From assembly GCA_029204225.1 (NCBI GenBank), contig CM055097.1:45075366-45139365 (forward strand): 64,000 nucleotides of DNA, in the 5' to 3' direction. Positions 38,501 to 42,721 of the stretch are shown here, piece after piece. Numbering within the stretch: position 1 is the first letter of the stretch; each line of letters opens with the position of its first letter. The translations under genes and the position numbers were made by a program. Below the pieces are notes generated by a model. It ran no database searches. It was given only the letters and a program-made list of their open reading frames with translations, and was not told where the DNA came from. This DNA is from Diphasiastrum complanatum. Taxonomy: Eukaryota; Streptophyta; Lycopodiopsida; Lycopodiales; Lycopodiaceae.

Positions 38501-40544
38501 GCCTTTTTAACCACCTCCGGATCAAATTCTGCATTTGCAAGGTAGAGGATTTGCCAGCTATGTTCCCTATCCGAGCTGGACTTTGAGGATCACTTCTTAT
38601 TCAGATGTCCAGCCAGCTCCACCATGTTTCATGCTCTCTAATGTTTGTACATGCTACATCAACATGTGTTTTCTTTACTGTTTCTTGGCAACGTTCTATG
38701 CGCTCCCATTAATACCACATACGTGACATGTACTTTTTCATCTTATATGCCTTTTGGCATGGAAACACATTAATAGAGCTTTATTTCTTTCTTCTCTCTC
38801 TACGAGTTCGACCGTGACAAAAACAAAGGAATAATACTTCAAAAAAGATTTCAAAGAAGGGCGAGGGTCAAAATTCTAGTCTTAGTATAATTGCTTGTCC
38901 AGATCTCCACAATCTGAAGCCACACAAGAGCCACCTTTCCCAAACATGTCAGTGGAAATTTCAGTTTGTTTCACTTCATCCAACTTGATGGAGAATGTCA
39001 AATGGAGGTGGTACTTGTGATGTTTGTGGCTACATGGTCCGCTACAATTTGCCCCTACAAGTTCTTCTGCGTTCAAAAAGCTAGTAGAAAATCGCATGTC
39101 AGGTGAGGGTCTTCGCCTGAGGGTTGTAGCATAGGATACCTTGGAATATGATGCTCAGTTTTATTTCGTAATTATGTAGTGACACAAGCAGTCAACTCTT
39201 TGAATTCTTGTCTTTATGGCCATCAATAAGTTCCCACCTATCACTAGTGGCAGCAACTGCTCTTAGAACAGCTAATCCGACCACCATAGTCAGGATGGTT
39301 ATTACTTGGAATGGGCCCTGTTCTCACCAGGATATGGGGAACAGGAAAGAAAGAGCATTGCCTTTTGATGTTACTAAAAAAGCTTTTTTAGTACCCTTCT
39401 ACCTGCTCCTTACAGCTTCTTGATTGCTGCATGTTACTAGCCACCGGATTCAAAAGTGAATTGTGCAATTGTGATCTTTAAGAAAAAGAATTTCTCTAGT
39501 TTTCACAGCGAGTAAGATAATCACATCATATTATTTTCTTTACGATGAAACATTTCACTGATTTCTGCTCCGATACGGACAATTATGCCAGATTTCTTCT
39601 TTCAGAACAAGAGATTCTCTGATTTCTGCTGTGATTCAGATAATGATGGTGGTTTTAAGTTCATTGTGTCTTATTTTGCGATCCAAACTGCAACAATTGT
39701 ATTTTAAACAAATATAATCACAATACTGTCTCAATCTAACTGTCCTGCAAATGAAAGACATACCTCTACGCTGAGGCATATCAAGTGAATCCATCACTTT
39801 GCTAGGCAGCAGCGTAGCAAGTGAACTTGTTGCACTAGTAGAGAAAAATGATACTTTGCTGAGACCACAGGAATTTATATAGGTGGTTTCACCATTGAAA
39901 CCTAATGTTCTCAAATTAGAATCCAATTGCTTAGACTGTATTGCATTCCCGTATATTGCAGATAATCTCAAGTCCCCTCCACTTTTGCTCCACAAGCTAT
40001 TCCTGCCTGGTATTCTGATCTGTCTGAGCTCCATTGCATGTCGTCCAGGCACCGGAAAATCATTATAAAGAAACCGCATCTGCGCAACATAATCTTCACT
40101 GAAATAGTTTGAAAACTGGATATCTTTAGGGTTTGAAGCTTTCGAAGTCGATGTGATCAAGTCACATCCTGCCAACTTTGAGAAATTGTGGCATGTACTT
40201 TTTGTGAAAGAAGCTCCCGGAGAAAAGCATGATGTGCGTGGGCAGATCATTCTTCTGCCATCTGTGCTACTGGATGAGGGGTTTTTAAACCAGCATCTCC
40301 CCACATTTTGCTTTTCATTGTGCTGGCACGAGAAAACCTTCTGGTCAAACTCGGATAGCTCAACTTGATGGAAATTAACGCTGTTGGAGCCAGAATAAGC
40401 AAGTGCAGGAAGACCGTATACATCAGGAACTCTGGCACTTGCCGCAGCAGGCCAATCCACCAAACGAGAATTGTAGGTGTGGACTGAAGCCAAAGCATCC
40501 TTTAAAACGGAGAAGGAAGCCCGCCATTTTCTACCTTTTAGCAT
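3245..40544 (-). CDS. MTPC4: MTPC4 / SLC30A9-like metal tolerance protein (cation diffusion facilitator), 13 exons
   Basis: The joined exons (minus strand, 40544 to 3245) give 624 residues with no internal stop, and every exon junction has GT-AG ends with matching phase. Residues 1-260 form a long, poorly conserved N-terminal part that begins basic and serine-rich, possibly a mitochondrial targeting peptide. The transporter core follows. Helix 1 is near 285-307. Helix 2 holds AEAVHSLAD, the HxxxD metal site at His318/Asp322. The family block PYGYSKERFVWSLISAVGIF leads into helix 3. Helix 4 is near 388-413, helix 5 starts EDSAAVAGL (442-450), and helix 6 follows TGNPIWDPIGS. The C-terminal domain ends with LGSEVDRLEKEI and HVDIEAHNP, typical of the plant MTPC4 / animal ZnT9 group. 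Members move zinc or related cations, and ZnT9 acts in mitochondria. The ATG has an in-frame TAA seven codons upstream. Transposons fill introns 1, 7 and 12, yet the frame is intact. Confidence 0.93.
3860..3980. repeat. Tandem duplication, 69-bp period, in intron 12
   Basis: The segment ctggtccttaccaaatggtt and what follows (ccttgtgagattgaactggg, tcctactaatat) is repeated 69 bp downstream (3860 and 3929) with a few changes. No function is apparent. Confidence 0.85.
4672..4679. repeat. Left 8-bp target-site duplication of the hAT element
   Basis: CTTTAAAC immediately precedes the left terminal inverted repeat and is repeated exactly at 9779-9786 after the right one. Confidence 0.93.
4680..4770. 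repeat. Left terminal/subterminal repeat of hAT with AATCGCGATT palindromes
   Basis: After CATAGTTGCAGCG there are three exact AATCGCGATT palindromes and several half copies (TTCGCGATTCG, GCGAATCG) within about 80 bp. Short clustered subterminal motifs bind transposase in other hAT elements; that role is inferred here. An A run follows at about 4776-4801. Confidence 0.85.
5665..9162 (+). CDS. hAT transposase with BED finger, DUF659 and hATC regions; carries two defects
   Basis: Six exons fit: 5665-6662, 6755-7100, 7198-7603, 7702-7871, 7981-8318, 8437-9162. Exon 1 has a BED-type finger (Cys32, Cys35, His49, Cys66), then a 13-residue repeat region. Exons 1-3 span a DUF659-type block: SDGWTD, VVTDNASNC, CAAHCIDLLIHDL, KKPAPTRFA and LRLVDREG. 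Exon 5 has the hATC dimerisation block (AERVLAQDCSAGACERNWST). Exon 6 encodes an acidic stretch and an AT-hook-like RPRGRPRGSGRGG. Two defects are visible. The acceptor before exon 3 reads GTTGCAA instead of AG (base 7197), although the phase otherwise fits. The frame changes near 7370, so the joined length (2984 nt) is one base short of a multiple of three. The start ATG lies 24 bp after TTTGCAG, suggesting a 5' UTR intron. This copy is probably no longer able to make full-length protein, unless the defects are assembly errors. Confidence 0.85.
6019..6174 (+). repeat. 39-bp tandem repeat inside transposase exon 1 (4 units)
   Basis: Four in-frame 39-bp units encode 13-residue copies of the pattern GPSTSRAEHGTAA, with drift between units. 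They lie in the linker between the BED finger and the catalytic region, probably disordered. Confidence 0.9.
9714..9778. repeat. Right terminal/subterminal repeat of hAT with AATCGCGATT motifs
   Basis: It contains GAATCGCGAATCGG, GGATCGCGATTC and GAATCGCGATTCGCG before the terminal CGCTGCAACTATG, mirroring the left end. An A run lies just inside it (about 9672-9689). Confidence 0.85.
9779..9786. repeat. Right 8-bp target-site duplication of the hAT element
   Basis: CTTTAAAC directly follows the right terminal inverted repeat and matches the left copy at 4672-4679. Confidence 0.93.
9787..11030. other. Intron 12 sequence without recognisable gene; pyrimidine-rich tract
   Basis: There is a plus-strand open frame at 9865-10278 without recognisable domains. 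A (TCC/CTT)-rich low-complexity tract runs at about 10672-10805. Nothing here looks like host coding sequence. Confidence 0.5.
11035..11365 (+). pseudogene. LINE endonuclease-domain relic
   Basis: Conceptual translation contains GDLIDFIGERDILLFMETHES, LPTFPGYRWDS and GRGSGGVACLY, the start of the APE-type endonuclease domain of a LINE ORF2. Stops interrupt it. The same block is found at 35460-35600 (minus) and 46740-47220 (plus), so these belong to one family. Confidence 0.7.
11440..11575 (+). mobile_element. Copia-like polypurine tract and 3' LTR start (fragment)
   Basis: A purine tract (TTTGAGGGGGGG) is directly followed by TGTTAGAACTTAACTTAG, the usual start of a copia LTR. The segment lies between the endonuclease and the C-terminal RT part of a LINE, so it may be an insertion that split the LINE. 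Only a short piece is identifiable. Confidence 0.35.
11538..11575. repeat. (GA)n microsatellite, 38 bp
   Basis: Uninterrupted GA dinucleotides preceded by GGGG. Confidence 0.95.
11690..12000 (+). pseudogene. LINE reverse-transcriptase C-terminal relic
   Basis: The frame gives MVFNTSRSFM, a DGNPLDIVPSYTCL segment, FSMRHVATSRLGKG and CSLFDTLVTPTTMYAIETW. These align with the better LINE copy at 36640-38370 (VMVFNTSRSFM, FSMRHAAISRVRKGYASL, CRLFDTMVVPSAMYASETW). Frame breaks show decay. The region between it and the endonuclease relic is missing. Confidence 0.75.
12001..13015. other. Intron 12 proximal part, no feature seen
   Basis: A 35-bp motif aggaaagctgcaccaacgag / aggcatagagag recurs (about 12660-12690 and 12760-12795), a small local duplication. 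No coding signal was found. Confidence 0.5.
13016..13076 (-). CDS. MTPC4: MTPC4-like exon 12
   Basis: 61 nt, acceptor GTTTTGCAG|, donor TTTATG|GTAAAA. It encodes FREAAKDPKNSALECLLAIY and the first base of the next glycine. It is followed by the 9.6-kb intron 12 that hosts the hAT transposon. Confidence 0.88.
13176..13243 (-). CDS. MTPC4: MTPC4-like exon 11
   Basis: 68 nt, acceptor ATGTGCAG|, donor AAGGAG|GTAATA. It encodes (D)FNGVAIVQNYLERAG and RESWMKE. The split Asp codon is completed from exon 10. Confidence 0.9.
13438..13510 (-). CDS. MTPC4: MTPC4-like exon 10
   Basis: 73 nt, acceptor GGTGCAG|, donor GAAATAG|GTGTGC. It encodes VVDAIYDCKSEVIGPG and AYRFKAEI, a conserved strand of the cytosol/matrix-facing C-terminal domain. 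Confidence 0.92.
13636..13737 (-). CDS. MTPC4: MTPC4-like exon 9
   Basis: 102 nt, acceptor TATTCAG|, donor GATCCT|GTACGA. It encodes VAIFLIQRNRHALLGRSMD and TTDMQRVMTFLSSDP: the end of helix 6 and the start of the soluble C-terminal domain. Confidence 0.9.
13738..15377. other. Intron 8 of the MTPC4-like gene, no insert identified
   Basis: 1640 bp of A/T-rich sequence between exons 9 and 8. Short open frames here have no domain and stop-rich neighbours. Confidence 0.6.
15378..15497 (-). CDS. MTPC4: MTPC4-like exon 8 (helices 5-6)
   Basis: 120 nt, acceptor TTTGCAG|, donor GGCGTG|GTGGGT. It encodes DSAAVAGLLIAGVALTAASI and the block TGNPIWDPIGS, the core of helix 5 and the start of helix 6. 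It joins exon 7 in phase 0 across the longest intron. Confidence 0.93.
15498..17510. other. Intron 7, exon-8-proximal part, no insert identified
   Basis: Ordinary A/T-rich intronic sequence. I saw no transposon domain, RNA gene or exon-like block on either strand. Confidence 0.5.
18189..18277. repeat. 44-bp tandem duplication
   Basis: aaccttagtgatctgctatt and the following caagacacaacaattgcatc are repeated with a 44-bp period and one or two changes, inside the short LTR element. Confidence 0.85.
18560..18920. repeat. Degenerate CAG/ATCTGAT-rich repeat region
   Basis: Words such as cagcaatctg, cagcgatctgatc and caggcagcag recur many times without a fixed period. It makes up part of the interior of the short LTR element. 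No protein domain is seen. Confidence 0.6.
19224..19235 (-). other. Primer-binding site (initiator Met tRNA)
   Basis: On the minus strand TGGTATCAGAGC, the standard copia-type PBS, abuts the LTR end. Confidence 0.75.
19236..19652 (-). repeat. 5' LTR of the short LTR element
   Basis: 417 bp bounded by TGTTAG and CTAACA inverted termini, adjacent to the primer-binding site. Confidence 0.65.
19905..21015 (+). pseudogene. Ty1/copia gag-protease relic
   Basis: Pieces in shifting frames give a copia UBN2-type gag: NVTNELL, ANEAWETL, SAHSYVLRVKALNSELACIG, NLLDGLGDDYSNLVQSYATQ and HLPSIESLQGVLVVEEHWL. These are followed by a damaged zinc knuckle and a protease-like DSRASSHMTSHREYFSSL and KNLLSGGEMLD. 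The same family recurs, better kept, at 58815-60550 (minus). The piece stops near 21015 where hAT-like sequence begins, so integrase and RT are absent. Confidence 0.75.
21600..22140 (+). pseudogene. hAT transposase N-terminal (BED finger) relic
   Basis: It starts ATGCCTATGGCGGGACGAGG and aligns by eye with exon 1 of the intact hAT transposase at 5665 (GVWGEVDL versus GLWAEVEL; RIQAHLLGLTKPDGRIISI versus RVRAHLLRVRGPDGRTLGI). It has frameshifts. The downstream part is a low-complexity CAGCAG/CCATCA region like the linker of the intact copy. It is cut by the copia LTR at 22150. Confidence 0.65.
22150..22439 (-). repeat. 3' LTR of copia A
   Basis: 290 bp with TG..CA ends. On the minus strand it starts TGTTAGAAATAG right after the purine tract TTAAGGGAG. 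Confidence 0.75.
22570..23503 (-). pseudogene. Copia A reverse transcriptase / RNase H remnants
   Basis: KARLVAKGYMQNIDLDAMFT, PVAKMPTVRFVLALATHFGW and DVKSAFLYGYVDEEIYL mark the RT start. Later pieces give YIYNILENFNLMDCKPAATL and LYRQLVGSLIYATTTR, the RT-RNase H link. Several frameshifts interrupt it. Confidence 0.8.
23629..23868 (-). pseudogene. Copia A integrase fragment
   Basis: LVHSDIWGPAQTQSIGGLTY then FLTFIDDYLRKTWVYFLKHK is the start of the integrase catalytic core; the D of HSDIWGP and the first D of IDDY are typical. The frame is lost downstream. Confidence 0.8.
24121..24361. repeat. 124-bp tandem duplication within copia A
   Basis: attatcttactttaagtctt to aggaataagcaa occurs twice with a 124-bp period and only a few differences, so the duplication arose after the element inserted or shortly before. 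Confidence 0.9.
24251..24541 (-). pseudogene. Copia A protease-region remnant
   Basis: VSSHTTPRKDWFSSFSKG, VVLGDSSTQDTVGKVNIPI and NALLIPNLARNLLSVGAI match the region around and after the copia aspartic protease active site. The active-site DSGA itself is not intact. Confidence 0.7.
24545..24991 (-). pseudogene. Copia A gag C-terminus with CCHC zinc knuckle
   Basis: It contains CSICGRKSHKEADC, a perfect Cx2Cx4Hx4C knuckle, and a second decayed one (CFYGGKSRHSALNC). Basic linkers surround them. Confidence 0.8.
25313..25543 (-). pseudogene. Copia A gag N-terminus
   Basis: It starts MAEKGEFISLGESSKLDGKK, then YIVWKFKIKNVLVMLDLWD, the usual copia gag opening (bind one substrate strand, LDGKNYxxWK). 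The start ATG lies about 310 bp after the PBS. It ends by frameshift near 25313. Confidence 0.75.
25868..25975 (-). repeat. Truncated 5' LTR of copia A
   Basis: About 108 bp matching 22150-22250, adjacent to the degenerate PBS. The remaining LTR is missing. Confidence 0.65.
26120..26945 (-). pseudogene. hAT transposase DUF659 relic in reverse orientation
   Basis: On the minus strand: VDTTIVRDMMREVAACDAAW, RPPTREAFRTRHSREEY, then SCLLGIVFLRGVDASRDGIV, NVVQVVINNG, IVWTPCATHCIDLWMHDIGG and further LVEVLQPAYHVLRLV. This follows exons 1-3 of the intact hAT transposase. Its orientation is opposite to the BED-finger relic at 21600-22140; see the findings. Confidence 0.75.
27580..28130 (+). pseudogene. 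Ty3/gypsy (chromovirus) integrase C-terminus and chromodomain relic
   Basis: Translated pieces include VAYKLQPPLGFKVHLVFHVS then KLKQCL, the typical gypsy integrase tail. These are followed by EYLVTWKGHLLSDAT and YPEFFIEDQ, matching the chromodomain-type EYLVKWKG..DATWE..EFL..YP motif. Several stops are present. No LTR was identified. Confidence 0.75.
28131..30275. other. Intron 7, exon-7-proximal part, nothing recognised
   Basis: This may include decayed gypsy 3' sequence at its start. The plus frame at 29690-29941 has a Cys-containing segment but no known domain. No RNA gene was seen. Confidence 0.45.
30276..30394 (-). CDS. MTPC4: MTPC4-like exon 7
   Basis: 119 nt, acceptor AATTGTAG|, donor ATGGAG|GTGAAG. 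It encodes the end of helix 4 and the loop VRKGAAAEGMKWQDYLWRGH followed by DPTSVAVMME, matching the conserved loop before helix 5. It is followed by the 14.8-kb intron 7. Confidence 0.92.
30544..30601 (-). CDS. MTPC4: MTPC4-like exon 6 (helix 4)
   Basis: 58 nt, acceptor TTTTGCAG|, donor ATGGAAG|GTACTT. It encodes PLENFLSAAIVIGGSMVME, the first half of helix 4. Too short for ordinary ORF detection, it was found from frame continuity between exons 5 and 7. Confidence 0.88.
30843..30893 (-). pseudogene. Decayed partial duplicate of exon 5 within intron 5
   Basis: This block matches the exon 5 end and donor at 30911-30964 (tgaaaaatcacc, cacaaattt, catg, ca.tag.tg) with a 68-bp offset. On the minus strand it preserves NLW but has a stop codon and a changed donor context. 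Confidence 0.75.
30922..31036 (-). CDS. MTPC4: MTPC4-like exon 5 (helix 3)
   Basis: 115 nt, acceptor ACTGCAG|, donor GCGCAG|GTGATT. It encodes YGYSKERFVWSLISAVGIF and helix 3 up to NLWHAQ. A decayed copy of its 3' end lies in the following intron (30843-30893). Confidence 0.93.
31168..31223 (-). CDS. MTPC4: MTPC4-like exon 4
   Basis: 56 nt, acceptor TTTTCAG|, donor CACCC|GTATGT. It encodes VLLAYGLISSKRAPDALH and two bases of the next proline codon: the end of helix 2 and the loop that carries the family HPYGYS block. Confidence 0.9.
31464..31596 (-). CDS. MTPC4: MTPC4-like exon 3 (helices 1-2, metal site)
   Basis: 133 nt, acceptor CTCTACAG|, donor AATCAG|GTATAG. It encodes residues 283-326 with membrane helix 1 and most of helix 2, including the HxxxD motif (His318, Asp322) that binds the transported cation in this superfamily. 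Confidence 0.92.
32002..32065 (-). CDS. MTPC4: MTPC4-like exon 2
   Basis: 64 nt between acceptor TATGTAG| and donor CACAG|GTGAC. It encodes a short linker (AYSSDAACGSNKPEAPEVHDH) before the first membrane helix. Both split codons close correctly with exons 1 and 3. Confidence 0.85.
32317..32400 (+). mobile_element. tRNA-derived SINE (head region)
   Basis: GGATTGGCTCAGTTGGTTAG matches an RNA polymerase III A box (TRGCNNAGYNGG type), and GGTTGAAGCCCC about 35 bp later matches a degenerate B box. The segment cannot fold as a full tRNA, so a SINE head is more likely than a tRNA gene. The 3' boundary is unclear. Confidence 0.55.
32451..32580. repeat. 77-bp direct repeat with CACGTG (G-box) motifs
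   Basis: CACGTGTCATATGCTC recurs at 32451 and 32528, each followed by a CACxTGGTCC block and a GAGT.ACACA block. Three exact CACGTG palindromes lie within 85 bp. It is in intron 1 of the MTPC4-like gene, so a regulatory effect is possible but unproven. Confidence 0.8.
32940..34965 (-). pseudogene. LINE ORF2: linker, reverse transcriptase and C-terminal zinc region
   Basis: In the minus strand the pieces read RPVRPPWYDDECRSHHHLVT, then an open frame (34673-33897) with AIKKMNNNKARDIDDLESEL, GQAGFRAHYSTIDHIFTLRA, CCFIDFMKAFDSVPR and IRVKQGCSLS, the RT fingers and palm. The YADD segment is deleted near 33880-33900, and the frame resumes with KVMVFNTSRSFM. The tail has PSVPHQIILAEFVVP and a Cx2C remnant (CQLC). 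It is inactive, being without the catalytic YxDD. Orientation is the same as the host gene. Confidence 0.85.
34970..35054 (-). pseudogene. Copia RT sliver joined to the PBS
   Basis: The minus strand reads GYDETFAPVAKMTSIRLVLA then LAAFFGL, the classic start of copia RT. It sits immediately after the PBS of the LTR at 35067-35459, meaning almost all of gag, protease and integrase are missing. Confidence 0.75.
35067..35459 (-). repeat. Copia LTR (5' LTR of a deleted element) inside a LINE
   Basis: On the minus strand it starts TGTTGAAATAAATGCC and ends GGAATTTGTCA, followed at once by TGGTATCAAAGC, a one-mismatch initiator Met tRNA PBS (35055-35066). It lies between the endonuclease and RT parts of the LINE. 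No second LTR is found. Confidence 0.75.
35460..35990 (-). pseudogene. LINE ORF1 end / endonuclease start
   Basis: Minus-strand pieces give DALRCRAKLRGSQIYMDDDL and TYIQVEERCKAFQEAKE, then GDLLDFIGERDLLLFMETHE. These match the relics at 11035 and 46500-47220. The copia LTR cuts it at 35460; the rest of the LINE resumes at 34965. Confidence 0.75.
36001..36300 (+). other. Segment with three PBS-like motifs
   Basis: TGATATCAGAGC (36154), TGGTGTCAGAGC (36242) and TGGTATCAGAGC (36279) are spaced 88 and 37 bp apart on the plus strand. The last two are each preceded by CA, as at an LTR end. The upstream 250 bp could be an LTR remnant, but no partner LTR was seen. Confidence 0.4.
36335..36760. repeat. 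Purine-rich (GGGGGACAG / GAAGAAGAG) tract of about 420 bp
   Basis: The plus strand is almost all purine in two blocks: GAAGAAGAG words (36335-36450), then GCAGGGGGGACAGCGAGG words. The minus strand encodes the proline-rich LINE tail. Such tracts can form triplex or G-rich structures (inference). Confidence 0.8.
36640..38370 (-). CDS. LINE reverse transcriptase C-terminal part, open for 576 codons
   Basis: The frame starts inside the RT domain. KQGCPLSPTLFGLYIDELEH (residues 51-70) and the catalytic YADD (92-95) are intact, followed by VNVAKTKVMVFNTSRSFM, the thumb region, and a zf-RVT-like zinc region (CSMC.....H.LFRCPAYYE) near residues 415-440. The tail from about residue 520 is proline- and serine-rich, produced by the pyrimidine tract on this strand. 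No stop interrupts it, so this copy is younger than the others here. It lacks ORF1, endonuclease and the RT fingers, so it cannot move by itself. The listed Met is internal, not a real start. Confidence 0.85.
   Translation of the reverse strand: MPRHLLIQRLHDRGFQEDTIQAVVALYRRVIGRVQLSGVISPEVVSTIGVKQGCPLSPTLFGLYIDELEHVIRSDGGEGCTLGDLIIAILLYADDVILLSRTREGLQRHLDALLSFCTRWDLSVNVAKTKVMVFNTSRSFMMRQELLWDGHPLEVVDSYTYLGVLFSGPTFSMRHAAISRVRKGYASLVDLERLCFSSHIRDATSKCRLFDTMVVPSAMYASETWSTGLTTTDWTYISRLQIRLLSRMIRAKPSVPHQIILAEFAVPPIQIEALFHIVTRLEDLQDGGTHYAALSSSRRLHSEGHLFSWYSQACRLLSTLGIQISDLPAGTHQYIRGLLYRSYLHITWQGPLGTKSEFYRAHFLSLDPAGCPIVSGYLLRSISHSLRIAMGQFRVSSHQLAIETGKYSGTPREDRLCSMCVMHEIEDESHFLFRCPAYYEIRGRYYCLFREHPVTLSTLISYEDPRCVALMIREMSDLRRMRLHDTHSLTQLSIDECISRRIQRSEVPIGSDSDGEVEIPDSFVHRHQRPCRRPERQPPSLPLPQPSLSLRPSLRCLLPPPFDGPPAVSCPPRCPP
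38396..39763. other. Intron 1, exon-1-proximal part, nothing recognised
   Basis: About 1.4 kb of A/T-rich sequence from the LINE 5' junction to the donor of exon 1. No transposon domain or exon-like block was seen. Confidence 0.55.
39764..40544 (-). CDS. MTPC4: MTPC4-like exon 1 (coding part)
   Basis: 781 nt encoding residues 1-260 plus one base of codon 261. The donor reads CGTAGAG|GTATGT. The segment starts MLKGRKWRASFSVLK, basic and with few acidic residues, as expected of an organelle-targeting N-terminus; the rest is serine-rich and not recognisable. Confidence 0.85.
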
Positions 40545-41713
40545 GTAAAAGAGCTTGAAAGCTTACGATACTTGACGTTACCTCCTATTTGTCTTTCAGG
40601 CTGGTATTACTCTACCTTTCAATTCTGTTCAGGAGAGCTCCAAATACAAAGAAATCTTAGTTCTATTCCTCCAAAGAAGCCTGTACTCCTTTCTGCAGAA
40701 CTGTATTTGTAAAAACAACCCCCCTTAACATCCACTACTTTCAAAATGTTCAATGTCAGGCTTATTATCCGCTCTATCAAGCACACCACTAGTGAATGAT
40801 TCAATCTCTGTTTCTTCCTTTCATACGCCTTTTAAGGATGAATGTAGAACAATCAGCAGTGTCAAATCCAGGAAGCAACAACACCATCCCTGGCATGAAA
40901 CTACATGTCACATATCATAATTATAATAAGAATGCTCACTTGAAGATCCAATCGGATGATCAAAGCATTGTAAAAGGCACTAAAATCTGCTCAAATTGTG
41001 CATACTTTCCAAAAATTCATCAGAGAAAACAGAAACTGCTACCTGCTATCATAGAAATGGAAAAATGGAAGATCCGGATTCGATTCCTTCCTCCTGGATG
41101 TCGTTATCGATCGAGCATAGGCTAGGGTTTGAATAGATCAACACCCTCCCTCATATAAAAATATGAATGAAATGCTGAGCAATTCCTATTATAAAATTGT
41201 AGCTCCTCTCTTCTTCCTATTTATTGTTTAGGGCTGCACACTTTCAAGTTGTGACAATGCTACTTTGTTGCAAGGATCTCAAAGTGCTCCTTTGGACTCT
41301 GCTCCACACACTCTCGCCACCTGTCCACCACACACAGTGATTACTTTTCTTTTTGTCCCATAATTAAAAAGTGCTCCTTGGAGATGACCTCTTGAGCATC
41401 TCAAGGTACCCAAAACCTTTGGACTCGGCTCCACACACTCTCTCCACGTGTCCACCACACAGTGATTCCTTTTTTTTTTGTCCCATAATTAAACACGTCA
41501 TAGATGGAGTTCCATCTCGAAATGTATATAAAAGCTCTCTACAATGTTAAATGTGTGATTGCAAGGTGAAACTTGAAAGATCCTCCCTCCCTAAATCTAT
41601 GGTGCATCAAGATTTGGTTCTAATCTCTAAAGATATGGAGTGGGATGGGCCCAAGTCACTTGTGCTAAATAGTAGTGTCTTTTAGCTCCATTGGAGGTCT
41701 TCCATCAGGATGG
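40545..41713 (-). promoter_or_regulatory. 5' leader and upstream region of the MTPC4-like gene
   Basis: Upstream of the ATG there is an in-frame TAA, then about 600 bp of possible leader. At 41123-41130 the minus strand reads AAACCCTA (telo-box), common near the 5' ends of plant housekeeping genes. About 25-35 bp further upstream is an A/T-rich TATA-like patch (41152-41162, weak on this strand). A transcription start near 41120 is therefore plausible but unproven. Confidence 0.35.
41289..41493. repeat. Direct repeat, about 80 bp with 127-bp spacing
   Basis: cctttggactctgctccaca, then cactctcgccacctgtccac, and ending gtcccataattaaa occurs at 41289 and again at 41416 with few changes. It lies upstream of the MTPC4-like gene. 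Confidence 0.85.
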
Positions 41714-42677
41714 TGTATGAAAAATAGTAACTATTCTTCCACAGAGAACACGATGCAAGTTTGAATAAATCAAACTAATATCAGTGTCTTCAATCGCGAT
41801 TGTATCTGATCTATGTACTAATAAAACAATATTAGTTCTGATTGAATATGCGTACGAAAATTATATGCGGAAGTAAGAGAAAACTCAAGACAATTTAGAC
41901 AATAAGAAACTATTGATCAAAAACGAATTTTTATAGCTCTGAATCTACTTCATCAATATACATCTCGTGTTGTCTTATCTCATTGTTGTGTCTCTGATTG
42001 AGTGAGTTACAACGAGTAGTGCACATGTAATTATATTGTTACAGGACAGGTCTTTTGGCCTTTTATTTACAGGTCTTTTGACCTTTTAATGTTGTAAGGG
42101 TAGATATCTAACCGTTTACGACAGTTGATATTCAAATAGACGCTCTGTTTAAAGGCTCGAATAAAATATGTTCGCGAATAATTCGCGACAGTTCATCTCT
42201 TCGTCTCAGCTTCGTGTTTCGCAAATTGTTCGCGATACTTGTCTCTTCGCGACATTTTCGTCTTTCGTGAATTGTTCGCGACAGATGACAATTCTTGAGC
42301 TTGAAGAAGAAATCTACAATATTTCGTGAACTGTTCGAGATAGTTTCGCGACAGGTGAGCTTGAAGAACAGTCCAAAAGATTTCGCGACAATTTCGCGAT
42401 ATCTGAGGCTTGAACAAGAAACAAAATATTTCGCGACAAGACTCTGTTCGCGAATCTTTCGAGCTTCAACAAGAAAGCCACGAGCTTCTACAAGAAACTG
42501 TTTCGCGAATCTTTCGAGTTGACTGCAAGACAAATTTCGCGAATCCTTCGCGAATCTTTTCGAGTTGGTCACGAATAGAAATGTTTCGACTTCATGTTCA
42601 TTTCTTTCTCATCCTTTGTCAAGTAAACTGCACGCTTTGTTAGTAGAATCAAGATCTGTTTGATCGGTTGTTCTACA
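41714..42677 (-). repeat. 3' LTR of copia B (candidate boundaries)
   Basis: TG..CA ends (minus-strand TGTAGAACAACCGATC ... TTTTTCATACA). It lies just downstream of RNase H and a short purine stretch. There is no second LTR to confirm the limits. Confidence 0.5.
42173..42557. repeat. Array of TTCGCGA motifs within the LTR
   Basis: TCGCGA occurs 13 times in about 385 bp, mostly as TTCGCGAC or TTCGCGAATC, with irregular spacing of roughly 13 to 60 bp and related words (TTCGAGCTT, TTCGTGAA) in between. The longest open frame across it (42132-42572 minus) encodes only the repeat and is not a protein candidate. Confidence 0.9.
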
Positions 42678-42721
42678 GCTCCATCTCGAAGTGGTAGTTG
42701 GATTAACCCCAATCTTCTTCC

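Noticed and set aside
41151-41162. Strong TATAAAA on the plus strand
   Set aside because: No plus-strand gene follows; it overlaps the weak TATA-like patch considered for the minus-strand gene.
42132-42572. 146-codon minus-strand frame in the LTR
   Set aside because: It is translation of the TCGCGA array; lies inside a non-coding LTR.
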